A stretch of 64,000 nt of DNA from Aurantiacibacter poecillastricola (GCF_030730945.1 NZ_JAVAMS010000002.1:558001-622000); one strand, 5' to 3'; shown: positions 33,604 to 42,989, numbered from the stretch's first letter. Notes: generated by a model not told the origin, from the sequence alone. Program-made: numbers and translations.

Positions 33604-34510
33604 CGTCGTACTCCTCTTCGTAGCGGATGATTTCCCAGCCGTCGTCTTTCACCCGGCGGGAGCGGTCGGTTAGCAGGGCGGCTTGTTCGGGGGTGGGCAG
33701 GGCGCGGGCTTGCCATTCGGCTTCTTCCGCATCGGCGTCCTGCGGCTCCGGCATATCGCCTGCGTTCATGGGGTGGTCGGGGTCGGTCCACCATTCGTAG
33801 CCTTCGGCTTCGTCCTGTGCTTCGAGGGCCATGTAGGCGTCGTAGGCGGCGCGCGTGCGCGGGCTCATGGTGGCGAGCTTGCGCTCGCGCATCCGGTCGA
33901 TCTTGGCGTTCAGGCGCTCCAGCGTGTCGGCGCGCTTGCGGGGGAGGGCGGCGATGCGCTCGGCTTCCCATTCGGCGCGCCACTGCTTCTTCAGCGTCTT
34001 CAGCTGGAACTTGTCCGCGCCGTTCAGCGCCCTGGGCCCGCCGCCGGTGGCAAAGCGCGCCGGAGAGCGGGCGCGCAGCATGAACATCAAGAGCTGGTCG
34101 TTATATACGCGGCGCGTGCCGACGAACTCGCCATAGGCAAAGACCGGCTCCTCCACGCCGTTGAGGGCGCGGTCCATCGCCACGTCCTCAACCCGCTGCA
34201 TGCCGATATCGAGCGCGGCTTCCCAGGCCTTGCGAAATTCCTCCGCCCCCGGCTGGCGGCGCAGGTAATAGGCGCTTTCGGGCGTCAGGCCCACGGCGCG
34301 GGCGGAGCTTTTCACGCTGCCGGTATCGGCCAGCGTCTCGATGAAGAGGCGCTGGCGCTGCGGCGTCCAGCCATTGTGGCGCTGCTTCTTGCGCGGCACG
34401 GGCGTGAAGTCGGGCAGGGTGGTGGCGAGCTTGCCGCGTCCTGTCTCGGAGGCGGGTTCGGGCGGCTGCTCGCGATCGGGAGAACTGTCGGAGGGAGAAC
34501 TGGCGGTCAT
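33590..34510 (-). CDS. Hypothetical protein with terminase-small-subunit-like HTH
   Basis: The 306-residue product has a disordered N-terminus, a basic patch (PRKKQRHNGWTPQRQRLF), and a helix-turn-helix-like segment LADTGSVKSSARAVGLTPES with AYYLRRQPGAEEFRKAW, as in phage terminase small subunits. The remainder is charged helices (about 170-230) and an acidic C-terminus. No large terminase or other phage gene is near, and base composition matches the chromosome, so I think it is a resident gene. A lone DNA-binding role is inferred. Confidence 0.65.
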   Translation of the reverse strand: MTASSPSDSSPDREQPPEPASETGRGKLATTLPDFTPVPRKKQRHNGWTPQRQRLFIETLADTGSVKSSARAVGLTPESAYYLRRQPGAEEFRKAWEAALDIGMQRVEDVAMDRALNGVEEPVFAYGEFVGTRRVYNDQLLMFMLRARSPARFATGGGPRALNGADKFQLKTLKKQWRAEWEAERIAALPRKRADTLERLNAKIDRMRERKLATMSPRTRAAYDAYMALEAQDEAEGYEWWTDPDHPMNAGDMPEPQDADAEEAEWQARALPTPEQAALLTDRSRRVKDDGWEIIRYEEEYDDGAA

Positions 34511-34627
34511 GCGCAGGGGCGTGGCCGCGCCTGCGCGCTGTAGGAAAGGGCTAATGCGCCCGGGCGGTCACGCCGGCGCGTGCGGGCTGCTGCGTGCCCT
34601 TGCGGGCGGACAGTTACGCTGTGGCGG

Positions 34628-34798
34628 TTACTGGATGGCCGCGTATTTGTCGTTGATGTCGCCGAACGAGGTGCCGACCTCGTTGCCGAGGGAATCGAAG
34701 CCGCTCACCAGCGCCATCGCGATCAGCGAGGCGATCAGGCCGTATTCGATGCCGGTGGCGCCGGTCTCGTCCCTGTAAAGAGCGCGCAGGATGTGCAT
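34628..34798 (-). CDS. Flp/Fap family type IVb pilin
   Basis: The product has only 56 residues: MHILRALYRDETGATGIEYG, then LIASLIAMALVSGFDSLGNE and VGTSFGDINDKYAAIQ. ATGIEYGLIA is the hallmark of Flp pilins, with the prepilin peptidase cut before the conserved IEY helix (after Gly16 of GATG). It would be assembled by a tad secretion system, but no tad/cpa gene is in this window, so it is an orphan pilin here. GGAGACTTGACC before the ATG is a good ribosome site. Confidence 0.88.
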   Translation of the reverse strand: MHILRALYRDETGATGIEYGLIASLIAMALVSGFDSLGNEVGTSFGDINDKYAAIQ

Positions 34799-35012
34799 GG
34801 TCAAGTCTCCGAATCGTTATACGGCGGTCCCCACTGCCGTGAGGGCACTATGGCAAAGGGTGGTTATCGCGTGCCTCCCATCCGTCGCTAACCGCTGATT
34901 AACGATGTTTGCGGTGCCGGATCAGTGGGTTGGGGCGGGGTGTTCATGTCTGCGGCGCGCAGATAGGGGGTGCACATTGCCCGAGGTTTAAGGCGGGGCT
35001 AGGGAGTTGCCC
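34799..35012. other. Intergenic region upstream of the pilin gene
   Basis: No gene is seen. It includes the pilin ribosome site and presumably its promoter; the AT-richer stretch GCTGATTAACGATG around 34893-34907 is the most likely promoter area. No tRNA-like fold was noticed. Confidence 0.3.
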
Positions 35013-36041
35013 TCAGCCCGGCTTGCGGGCCGAGACCAGCGAGTAATATCCTCCGCCAGAGCGGCAGGCGCGCACGTCCTCGAAACCCGCCGCCTCCAGG
35101 ATGGCGCGCAGTTCGGGCAGGGTGTACTGCTTGCCCAGCGTGCCCAGCAGCATCATCAGGCTGAAACTGGCCGCCTGCCAGGGGCCGGTGCCATCGTCGT
35201 CCATCAGGATCTCGTGCAGGAAAATGCGCCCCCCGGGCTCCAGCGCATTGTAGGATCTGGCGGCGAGAATGGCGTTGGTCTCCTCCGACCAGTCATGAAA
35301 GATATTGGCAAAGAAATGCCCATCATGACCCTTCGGCCAATCCTCCTCGAACATGTTCATCCCGCAGGTCGATATGCGGTCCACCAGACCCGCGGCATCG
35401 ACGTGGTGCTGCGCCTCGGCCACCATTTCCTTGAGGTCCAGCAGGGTAATTCGAAGCTGTGGATTGGCACGTGCGATCTCGATGCCGTAGACGCCCGATC
35501 CGCAGCCCACGTCCAGCAGGCTCCCGATCTCGCCGAACACCCGCTGCACCGCCGCTCCGCGCGCCGGAGCCATGGAGTGGGCGTGCATGAAATCCGAAAT
35601 GCGCCGCGCCACCTCGGCGCTCATCGTGCCGCGTTCCCATTCCGGTCCGCCCGCAACCTTGTTCTCCGGCCGCAAGCCCGAGCGGACCATCGCGATGAGA
35701 TCGCCATGCATCGGAATGGTCTCTCGAAAGCGGTAAAGGAAGCCGCCCCAATAGCCCGTCGCGTCGGGATGCAGCCACATGCGCGCCTGCGGCATTGCGG
35801 ACCACCGCCCGTCGCGCCTTTCCACCATGCCCATGGCGGCCAGCGCGCCCATAAGGACACCGAGAGCCCGTTCGTCCACTTGCAGCGCCTTCGCGATCTC
35901 TCCGGTTTCCAACGCCGTGTCGCCCACCGCGCGAAACACGCCCAGCTCGTCTGCGACGGTAACTGCCGGAAGCATGAATTGCGATTGCCAGATATCCCAG
36001 ATCGCCCGGTCATCCATGCCCGGTGGCAGCGGTCCCATCAT
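35013..36041 (-). CDS. SAM-dependent O-methyltransferase (acetylserotonin O-methyltransferase-like)
   Basis: The 342-residue product has an N-terminal winged-helix dimerisation domain (about 20-105, VTVADELGVFRAV) and a C-terminal methyltransferase domain with the SAM motif LLDVGCGSGVYGIEIA, the acidic end LLDLKE, and the HDWSEE motif whose His acts as general base in plant-type O-methyltransferases. Such enzymes act on small hydroxylated molecules, often in secondary metabolism. GAGGAGG lies 6 bases before the ATG at 36041. It diverges from a CmcJ-type oxidoreductase gene; the 111-bp gap may carry a shared regulator site. Confidence 0.85.
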   Translation of the reverse strand: MMGPLPPGMDDRAIWDIWQSQFMLPAVTVADELGVFRAVGDTALETGEIAKALQVDERALGVLMGALAAMGMVERRDGRWSAMPQARMWLHPDATGYWGGFLYRFRETIPMHGDLIAMVRSGLRPENKVAGGPEWERGTMSAEVARRISDFMHAHSMAPARGAAVQRVFGEIGSLLDVGCGSGVYGIEIARANPQLRITLLDLKEMVAEAQHHVDAAGLVDRISTCGMNMFEEDWPKGHDGHFFANIFHDWSEETNAILAARSYNALEPGGRIFLHEILMDDDGTGPWQAASFSLMMLLGTLGKQYTLPELRAILEAAGFEDVRACRSGGGYYSLVSARKPG

Positions 36042-36152
36042 GCAGGCCTCCTCTCGTTCCTCGCGCGGACTATAGCGCCTCGCTTGCCGCTCGCCAGCCT
36101 CTCGTGGCATAGCCGCGCCGCGGAGCGGTGGGCGCGAGAGGAGAGGATTGTC

Positions 36153-37061
36153 ATGGCAACTATTGCCACCAGGGACATCGAGGACGGTGCACGTCAGGTG
36201 AGGGCGATGATGCGCTACGTGGACGAGGGGGATTTCGTCACGCGGCGCTTTGTCAGTCAGGGCAGGGAGGTGAACACCGGTTCCTACTCCGATTACGAGC
36301 TGGTCATTCGCGATGGCATGCCGATCCGCGACCACTTCACGCTCGACGTCCATGGCTTCGCGCTCATCAGGTCGCCCAGCGCAGTCAAAGACTTTCGCGA
36401 CCGGACCCTGATCGAGCGAATTTACGTCAACGAGGTCGAGGCGGATATTCTTCGGCTGACGGGTGCGGACAAATGCGCCTCCCGTGGCTGGATGTGGCGC
36501 ACCACCGCGGATCTCTCAGAGCACGCGGGCACGAAAGCCAGGGGCTATACCCACGAGGGTGGCTTGCAACCGCCGGCGGGCGAAGCGCACGTAGACGTCA
36601 GCACGGCCACGGCAGAGCGCCTGGCACGCCAGACTTACGAACAGTGCTTCCCGGATGGTCCTGGATACAAGCGCTTCCTCGTCACCAGCCACTGGCGTAC
36701 ATTCTCCCCGCCACCGCAGGACATGCCCCTCGCGCTGTGCGACGGGCGCACCAGTTTCGAGGGAGAGGAAAAATCGAACACGCTGATAGTCGTTGATGAG
36801 TTTCCCGAAGACGAAGCGCTGACGGCTCCCGTGGAAGGCGAAGACAGCATGCTCGCGGCCACGATCTTCTCCTACCACCCCTCGCACCGCTGGTGGTACT
36901 TTGCAGGGATGCAGGCTGACGACGTACTGGTATTCAAATTCCACGACAGCGACCATTCTGTCACATGGCGTTGTCCTCATTCGGCTTTCCGGGACGGCTC
37001 TGCGGCCCACCCCCATATCCGCGAGAGTATTGAATGCCGCAGCGTTGCATTCTGGGAATGA
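36153..37061 (+). CDS. CmcJ/NvfI family oxidoreductase
   Basis: The product has 302 residues. It resembles the CmcJ/NvfI/AsaB family of putative oxygenases or methyl-/hydroxylation partners from secondary-metabolite clusters: TSHWRTFSPPPQDMPLALCD in the middle, SYHPSHRWWYFAGMQADDVL and FKFHDSDHSVTWRCPHSAF near the end, with conserved His residues that may bind iron. GAGAGGAG precedes the ATG. The frame stays open 1.1 kb upstream, but that is antisense to the methyltransferase gene. Divergent pairing with an O-methyltransferase suggests joint work on one small molecule. Confidence 0.8.
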   Translation: MATIATRDIEDGARQVRAMMRYVDEGDFVTRRFVSQGREVNTGSYSDYELVIRDGMPIRDHFTLDVHGFALIRSPSAVKDFRDRTLIERIYVNEVEADILRLTGADKCASRGWMWRTTADLSEHAGTKARGYTHEGGLQPPAGEAHVDVSTATAERLARQTYEQCFPDGPGYKRFLVTSHWRTFSPPPQDMPLALCDGRTSFEGEEKSNTLIVVDEFPEDEALTAPVEGEDSMLAATIFSYHPSHRWWYFAGMQADDVLVFKFHDSDHSVTWRCPHSAFRDGSAAHPHIRESIECRSVAFWE

Positions 37062-37302
37062 AGGTTTCCCGCCGGGCCTGATCCGCGCAAGTTTCCTGTG
37101 CTGCGGATTGTTTCATAAATGTCACACGTACCAGTCTCTTGTGAAACCTGTCCACGTGGCGATTGTGCGGCGCGGCGCAATCGTGTTTGTGACGCAACCA
37201 GGAAGGAGGGGTTTGGACGCCCGTCACAGAGGTCGGATCCAACCGACGCGGGGCAGGCAGCCTTCCTTTCGTTGAATTCTCCCTCTTACCAGGAGCAATT
37301 GA
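37062..37302. other. Leader and promoter region of the TonB receptor gene
   Basis: No gene is seen in these 241 bases. Besides the dyad at 37161-37182, there is an AT-richer part (TTTCATAAATGTCAC near 37108-37123) that may hold the promoter. CAGGAG about 9 bases before the ATG is the ribosome site. The long distance allows a substantial leader RNA. Confidence 0.3.
37161..37182. promoter_or_regulatory. Imperfect dyad upstream of the TonB receptor gene
   Basis: GATTGTGC and GCGCAATC arms pair over eight positions with one G-T pair around a GC-rich centre. It lies about 120 bases before the receptor ATG in the only non-coding stretch (37062-37302), so it may be an operator or an RNA hairpin in the leader. 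Confidence 0.3.
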
Positions 37303-40269
37303 ATGACTACCATTAACAAGAAGGCCGCACTGCTGGCGGGTACGGTGATCTTCGGATCTCTCGTCGCCACTCCCGCAGTCGCGCAGGACGCACCGGCCGT
37401 CCAGTCGGGTGCCGACGAAGCTTCCGACAATGACGGCCTCATCGTCGTCACGGGCTCGCGCATTCAGCGCCGCAACGTCGAAACGTCCGCTCCGGTGGCC
37501 GTGGTCGATGCAGAGGAATTCGAGCTTTCCGGTACGGTGAACGTCGAGAACGTCGTGAACTCGCTGCCGCAGGTCGTTCCGGGCATCACGTCTTTCTCCA
37601 ACAACCCGGGTAACGGTACCGCCTCGCTGAACCTGCGTGGCCTCGGTGCTACCCGTACCCTGCTGCTGGTCAACGGCCGCCGCTGGATGTTCTATGATGC
37701 CAACCAGCTGGTTGACCTCAACACGATTCCGCAGTTCCTGCTGGACTCCGTTGACGTCGTGACCGGCGGTGCTTCCGCGGTCTACGGTTCGGATGCCCTT
37801 GCCGGCGTCGTGAACTTCCGCCTGCGTGAGCTGGACGGTGCCGAAGTTGGTGGTCAGTATTCACTTACCGAGGAAGGCGACGGCGATCGCTGGCAGGTTC
37901 ACGCCGCGATCGGTACGGACTTCGACGGTGGCCGCGGCAACGTGACCGTCTTCGGCGAGTACTTCAATCGCGAAGAAATCTTCCAGGGCGCTCGCGGGTT
38001 CTCCGAGTTCAACCTTGGCGGCGACCCCCTCGTTCAGGGCGGTTCGTCCTTCGTGCCGCAGAGCCGTATTGCCTATCAGGGCAACGGCGATGTGACCGAT
38101 ACTGTTTTCGCCAACAACGGCAACGGCTTCTTCGGCTCGCCGGGCGACATCCGTCGTTACAACGGCGCGACGGACTTCTACAACTTCGCCCCTGCCAACT
38201 ACCTGCAGCTGCCGCAGGAGCGTTACCTGCTCGGCGGTTATGGTAGCTACGAGATCGCCGACGCGGTCGAGCTCTATGGCGAAGTGACCTACGTCAACAA
38301 CAAGGTCGATTCCGAGCTCGCTCCGACTCCTGTGCAGGTGAACAACGTCAACCTTCCCTACGAGGCTCTGTTTGACGCTGGCTACATCAACCAGGCTACC
38401 CGCGACCAGTTCGCCGCGCTCGACGCGTCCGAAACCGGTGCGCAGGCAGATGATGACCGCGTGCTCATCCAGTTCAACCGTCGTCTCCTCGAAGGCGGCA
38501 GCCGTTCGAACCAGGACGAGCGTAACGCGTTCCGTATCGTCGGCGGCCTGCGTGGCGACATCACCGACTACCTGCAGTATGATGCGTATTACCTGTACTC
38601 GCGTACGCGTAATGCCAACATCCAGCAGGGCAACGCCTCGCTGTCGCGTCTGCGCGCCGGCCTCGAAGGCACGGAAGATGCGGATGGCAACATCGATCTC
38701 ACGTCGCTGATCAACCCGTACGGTCTGAACACCCTGTCCGATGAGCAGCGCGACTCGTTCATCATCCAGGCGCAGAACGGCGATATCTCGTCGCTCCAGG
38801 TGGCTTCGGCCGTGGTCTCCGGTACGTTTGGTGACTTCGCACTCGGCGTTGCCGAGCCGGTCGGTTTCGCCGTTGGTGGCGAATACCGTGAAGTGAGCGC
38901 ACGCTTCATCCCGGACGAGTTCCTCGCATCGGGTGACGTTGCTGGCTTCAACGCCGGTGAGCCCACGCAGGGCGGCTACAACGTGAACGAGGTCTTCGCC
39001 GAAATCGCCATTCCGTTCGAAACGGACAGCGGCATGCGCTTCGAAGTCACCGGTGCCGGTCGTTACTCCGACTACTCTCTCGAGAATGTCGGGGGTGTCT
39101 GGACCTATGCGGGCGGCGTCGAGTTCGCCCCGATCCCGGACATCACCCTGCGCGGTCAGTACCAGCGTGCGGTGCGTGCGCCGAACGTCAACGAACTCTT
39201 CCAGGGTTCGGCTGTCGGCTTCCCGGGCGTGGTTGACCCCTGTGCGGGTAACGGCACCTCTGTCGGTGGACCGACCCCGACGGGCGCCCTGCGCGATTTC
39301 TGTATCGCCAACGGTGTTCCGGCTGCCAACATCGGCATCGTGCCTCCGAGCGGGAATGGCCTGAACCCGGTCATCCAGCCTGATCCGCAGATCCAGGGTC
39401 TGTTCGGCGGTAACCCGAACCTGTTCGAAGAAACGTCCGACAGCTACACCTTCGGTGTGGTTGTGCAGCCGCAGGCCATTCCGGGCCTGACGGTCACGGC
39501 CGACTACTTCAACATCAGCATCGATGACGCGATCATCGTTGTGCCCCCGCAGACGGCGATCGAACTGTGCTACCTGACCGTTCAGGACCTGAACGATCCG
39601 CGTTGCGCCGGCTTCGTCAATACGCGTGACGCCAACGGTGCGTTCACTCGTGACAACCCGCCGCAGTTCGGTGTGGCCAACGTGGCGAGCATCGAGACGA
39701 GCGGTATCGACCTTGAGGTGAACTACGGTCTCGACCTGCCGTTCTCGGCTCTTGGCAACGGCGTTTCCGACCTGAACCTGTCGTTCCTCGGCACGTGGAC
39801 GGAATCGAACGCGCTGGCGCCTGACCAGAACGATCCGGATAACGTGATCGAGTGTGCCGGTCAGTTCGGCGTCGAGTGCGGCGAGCCGCAGGCGGCGTTC
39901 AAGTGGACGGCACGTGCCAGCTACATCGACGGTCCTCTGACCTTCTCGACCCGCTGGCGTCACCTGGCCGCCGTGGACGACGACGATCCCACGACCGACT
40001 ACTTCGTCGAGCGGATCGGTGCCTATGACCTCATCGACCTCACGCTGTCGTATGACTTCATGGAGACGGTCACGCTTACGGCTGGTGTTCGCAACCTGTT
40101 CGACACGCTGCCGACCAACCCCGTCTTCAATGCCGACGGCGAGGTCATCAACGACACCAACACGCTGCTGCTTGGTGACCGTAACAATGGCGAGCAGGCC
40201 AACACCTATCCGTCGACCTACGACGTACTGGGTCGCGACTTCTTCGCATCGGTTCTGGTCCGCTTCTAA
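37303..40269 (+). CDS. TonB-dependent outer-membrane receptor
   Basis: The 988-residue product is an OAR-type TonB receptor that imports bulky nutrients by energy from the inner membrane. A signal peptide ends at AVAQDAP (about 27); a TonB box-like DNDGLIVVTGSRIQRR follows; the plug has LRGLGATRTLLLVNGRRW and VYGSDALAGVVNF. The 22-strand barrel ends in FFASVLVRF. Codon use differs from neighbours: CGT, GGT and AAC are preferred, as in ribosomal protein genes, so high expression is likely. CAGGAG precedes the ATG. The substrate is unknown; the neighbouring oxygenases face it from the other strand. Confidence 0.93.
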   Translation: MTTINKKAALLAGTVIFGSLVATPAVAQDAPAVQSGADEASDNDGLIVVTGSRIQRRNVETSAPVAVVDAEEFELSGTVNVENVVNSLPQVVPGITSFSNNPGNGTASLNLRGLGATRTLLLVNGRRWMFYDANQLVDLNTIPQFLLDSVDVVTGGASAVYGSDALAGVVNFRLRELDGAEVGGQYSLTEEGDGDRWQVHAAIGTDFDGGRGNVTVFGEYFNREEIFQGARGFSEFNLGGDPLVQGGSSFVPQSRIAYQGNGDVTDTVFANNGNGFFGSPGDIRRYNGATDFYNFAPANYLQLPQERYLLGGYGSYEIADAVELYGEVTYVNNKVDSELAPTPVQVNNVNLPYEALFDAGYINQATRDQFAALDASETGAQADDDRVLIQFNRRLLEGGSRSNQDERNAFRIVGGLRGDITDYLQYDAYYLYSRTRNANIQQGNASLSRLRAGLEGTEDADGNIDLTSLINPYGLNTLSDEQRDSFIIQAQNGDISSLQVASAVVSGTFGDFALGVAEPVGFAVGGEYREVSARFIPDEFLASGDVAGFNAGEPTQGGYNVNEVFAEIAIPFETDSGMRFEVTGAGRYSDYSLENVGGVWTYAGGVEFAPIPDITLRGQYQRAVRAPNVNELFQGSAVGFPGVVDPCAGNGTSVGGPTPTGALRDFCIANGVPAANIGIVPPSGNGLNPVIQPDPQIQGLFGGNPNLFEETSDSYTFGVVVQPQAIPGLTVTADYFNISIDDAIIVVPPQTAIELCYLTVQDLNDPRCAGFVNTRDANGAFTRDNPPQFGVANVASIETSGIDLEVNYGLDLPFSALGNGVSDLNLSFLGTWTESNALAPDQNDPDNVIECAGQFGVECGEPQAAFKWTARASYIDGPLTFSTRWRHLAAVDDDDPTTDYFVERIGAYDLIDLTLSYDFMETVTLTAGVRNLFDTLPTNPVFNADGEVINDTNTLLLGDRNNGEQANTYPSTYDVLGRDFFASVLVRF

Positions 40270-40300
40270 GCGACCCACCGAGCGAGCAATCGCAACGAAA

Positions 40301-40336
40301 GGGGCGGGGGACCTTCGGGTCTCCCGCCCTTTTTCT
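40301..40336 (+). terminator. Rho-independent terminator after the TonB receptor gene
   Basis: GGGCGGGGGACC, a TTCG loop, GGTCTCCCGCCC and TTTTT. The stable tetraloop hairpin and T-run are textbook. It lies 32 bases after the receptor stop and might also slow leftward transcription from the opposing operon. Confidence 0.92.
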
Positions 40337-40383
40337 GTTGGCGATGTGAAATTGATTGGCTGAGGTCGCGCTTTATCGCGGCT

Positions 40384-41301
40384 TTATCCGGGAAGCTGGA
40401 AAACGCGAAAATCGGCAAAAGGCTCTGGAGCAAACGCCGCTGTCAGCGGGGCCTCTTCTTTCAGAATGAAGCCTACACCTTCCAAAACCTGCAACATGCT
40501 ACCGCCGCTTGCAGTCGTGGCGGCGATCTCCAGTGATGCGATCCGCCCAAGCTCGTTTTCGGCCTGCTGCCCGATATCGTCGAGAATGGCGGCTACGCGG
40601 GCCGGGTCGTCGCGGCGTCCCATATGCAGGGTCTGGCGGATCGCCTCGGCGATCTCCCATGCCGCGGATTGGGAACCGAACATGGCGGCGCCCTGCTCGG
40701 GAGCGGCGATGATGGCAGGCGGAATGGCAGCAATCCCGGCGCTGCGCAGGCGCAGGCTGTTGCGCGCGAGCGCGAGCAGGTCCTGCTCCTCAAGCACCCA
40801 TGCAATCTGCGCTCTCCGCTTGCGATTATGCGCCACGATCGGGCCGTCCGACCGATGACTTATCATGGCAAACCTGCCTCCCGGGCGAAGGACGCGCGCG
40901 ATCGCCTCTGCACTCTTTTCTATGTCGCTGTATTCGAAACCGAACTGACTGGTGACACATGTGAATTGTGCCGCTGCAAAGGGCAGGTCTTCCATAGCCA
41001 CTCCGCCGCGCATTTTCGCGCCCCGAGGGGGCTTGGGCAGCTTCACCGCTCGGTCCACGCCCATGATCTTCAGGTCCCGCCGCGTTTGCAGTAGGTGTGC
41101 CATCGCCCGACCATCACCGGTAGCGACATCGAGCACGCGCGCACCCTTGGGGAGCGCTTTCGCGAATGCCTGCCAGGCCGCGGCTTGCGCCCGGTCGATG
41201 CTCTGCCAGTTTTCCGGCGTCTGGCCGCTCGCTGCTTTACCGCTACGGGTCTCGCGCTCCCAGAAGACGTTCCACGCTTCGTGCACGGAGTTGTCGGGCA
41301 T
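40384..41301 (-). CDS. Class I SAM-dependent methyltransferase
   Basis: The 305-residue product has the SAM-binding motif ARVLDVATGDGRAMAHLL near 53-70, the acidic MGVDRA and the post-motif ARVLRPGGRFAMISHRS. This is the ubiquinone/menaquinone methyltransferase-like class, but the substrate is unknown. The ATG at 41301 overlaps the stop of the TPR-oxygenase gene by one base (TGATG), marking it as the last gene of a three-gene leftward operon. Confidence 0.85.
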   Translation of the reverse strand: MPDNSVHEAWNVFWERETRSGKAASGQTPENWQSIDRAQAAAWQAFAKALPKGARVLDVATGDGRAMAHLLQTRRDLKIMGVDRAVKLPKPPRGAKMRGGVAMEDLPFAAAQFTCVTSQFGFEYSDIEKSAEAIARVLRPGGRFAMISHRSDGPIVAHNRKRRAQIAWVLEEQDLLALARNSLRLRSAGIAAIPPAIIAAPEQGAAMFGSQSAAWEIAEAIRQTLHMGRRDDPARVAAILDDIGQQAENELGRIASLEIAATTASGGSMLQVLEGVGFILKEEAPLTAAFAPEPFADFRVFQLPG

Positions 41302-42989
41302 CACTCTTGCTCCCTACACTGGACATCGAAAGCGACCGTCATCCGTGTCCCCTCGGCGAAGGGCCGTGTGCCATGGTAGAGAGTGCTCGGGAACAGCGCG
41401 AGATGGCCCTGGCGGGGGCGCAGCGTATAACGCGGTTCGAGGTCCAATCGCATCTTTGGCGGCGGTCGGCCGAGTTCGATGAAGCCTTCCCTGTTCTCGG
41501 TTTTTCCGAAGCTGTCGGGCAAGTCGCAGTAGAGTGCGCTAGACACGATACCATCTGGATGCAGGTGCGCTGCGTGGAAGTCTCCTCCGCCCGACAGCCT
41601 GACCGACCAGGAACCGGTGACGCACATCTCGCCGTCGCGATGACGGAGAAGCGGGTGCGTGGGATCGTGTGGGGGAAGGGCGGAACGGTAGTCCTCAAGC
41701 GCGGACAACAGGGCCTCGTGCAAGCGCCGTAGTTCGGGTTCTACGCGATCGAACAGGCTTCCGCGCGTTTGCGTTCCGCCCCGAAGAGACTGCCCCAGCG
41801 GAAAGGCGGATTGGTCGTGAAGGCGGTGCAGTACGGGCACCGCGTCGTGCAAAACGGCATCACCATCGGGCAGTGGGATCATGCGTACCAGCCCCTCCTG
41901 CCCATGCAGCCATTCGCCGCGCGGATCATTCGTCTGTCGCCAGAGAATGTCGCGCACGGCCCACGCGTTGATGTGCCAGGGGTCGCTTTCGATCACCCTG
42001 TCGAGCAGTACAGCCGCACGTTCGTACTCGCCTGCATGAAGGATGTAGCGCGCTTCCAGCAGGCAGCGCTCGGGCGTGTCGAGGGAAAGCTCGGCGAAAA
42101 GCCGAGTTGCCAGCGCGTCGTCACCGACGATTCCGGCATAGCTGGCCTGCAGCAGCGGGAAGACGCCATCGCCCGGGAAACGCGCGCTGGCTTGCTCCGC
42201 AAGCGCCATCGCCTCGGCAAATCGGTCGTGCAATTCCAGCGTTTGAACATGCGCGCGAGCAATCGCCGGGTCGTCCGGCCGCTGCTGCTGTGCAGTTGCA
42301 AAGTGGCTCGTGAAATCGTGTTCGCCAGCAGCAAGGCGGAGCTGTGCCAACAGGCGCAACGCTGCCAGCCATTGCGGCGCCTGTGCCACCAATTTTTCTG
42401 CCAGATCGCGTGCCTGTTCGGCCCTGCCGCCAGCATCGAGGGCTTCTGCGTAACCGAGCCAAGCCTCGGCATCAGCCTGGTTCAGCGACAATGCCCTCTC
42501 GAACCGTTCGACCGCATCCGGCTCGCCGCGTTCGAGCGCGACGCGGGCTCGTCCGTGCGTGGCCTTGGCTCCACCCGGAGCGAGGGTGACGCTGCGCTCG
42601 TACCAGATCGCGGCCTCGTCCAATTGCCGAGCGCCCCTGGCCGCGTTGCCTCTTACGGAGCAGTAGCGCGGATTGGTACAGCCTTGGTCTTCAACCTCTA
42701 GCAGCGCCGACAAAGCTTCTTCATGCCGTTCCGCGGCCCCGAGCGCGATCGCGTGGTTGACCGCGAATTCAAGTGACTGCGGCTCCAGCTTGGCGGCGGC
42801 ACCGAAATAATCGGCGGCCCGGCCGGGGTCGCCCAGTTTCATCGCGAGGTTTCCGGCGCTATTCGCAAGCGGAGCGCTGGCTGGATGGGCGGCAAGGCCC
42901 GTGTCCATGATCTCCAGTGCGCCTGCAAGGTCGCCGCCGGCGGCGCGCGCGCGGGCTTCGGCCTGAACTTCGTCAGGCGAACGGTTCAT
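41301..42989 (-). CDS. TPR protein with C-terminal 2-oxoglutarate/Fe(II) oxygenase-like domain
   Basis: The product has 562 residues. About twelve tetratricopeptide-like helical repeats (roughly 5-330) lead into a C-terminal domain (about 385-562) of the 2OG-Fe(II) oxygenase type: SVRLSGGGDFHAAHLHPDG (metal His and Asp), SALYCDLPDSFG, then RQGHLALFPSTLYHGTRPF (distal His) and RMTVAFDV (2OG-binding Arg). Such proteins probably hydroxylate a peptide held by the TPR part. The start at 42989 overlaps the previous stop as ATGA; another ATG is at 43004. Confidence 0.85.
   Translation of the reverse strand: MNRSPDEVQAEARARAAGGDLAGALEIMDTGLAAHPASAPLANSAGNLAMKLGDPGRAADYFGAAAKLEPQSLEFAVNHAIALGAAERHEEALSALLEVEDQGCTNPRYCSVRGNAARGARQLDEAAIWYERSVTLAPGGAKATHGRARVALERGEPDAVERFERALSLNQADAEAWLGYAEALDAGGRAEQARDLAEKLVAQAPQWLAALRLLAQLRLAAGEHDFTSHFATAQQQRPDDPAIARAHVQTLELHDRFAEAMALAEQASARFPGDGVFPLLQASYAGIVGDDALATRLFAELSLDTPERCLLEARYILHAGEYERAAVLLDRVIESDPWHINAWAVRDILWRQTNDPRGEWLHGQEGLVRMIPLPDGDAVLHDAVPVLHRLHDQSAFPLGQSLRGGTQTRGSLFDRVEPELRRLHEALLSALEDYRSALPPHDPTHPLLRHRDGEMCVTGSWSVRLSGGGDFHAAHLHPDGIVSSALYCDLPDSFGKTENREGFIELGRPPPKMRLDLEPRYTLRPRQGHLALFPSTLYHGTRPFAEGTRMTVAFDVQCREQE

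Noticed and set aside
33590..34510. Prophage remnant suggested by the terminase-small-subunit-like protein
   Set aside because: No large terminase, portal, capsid or integrase is nearby and base composition fits the chromosome.
35007..36152. A 1.1-kb open extension upstream of the CmcJ-type gene, making a 684-codon frame
   Set aside because: It is the complement of the O-methyltransferase gene; the residues look like a shadow (Arg/His-rich) and the real start has its own ribosome site at 36153.
37861..40278. An 805-codon minus-strand frame under the TonB receptor gene
   Set aside because: It is antisense to a clear receptor and comes from its biased codon use (GGT/CGT give few reverse stops). 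No domain is recognisable.
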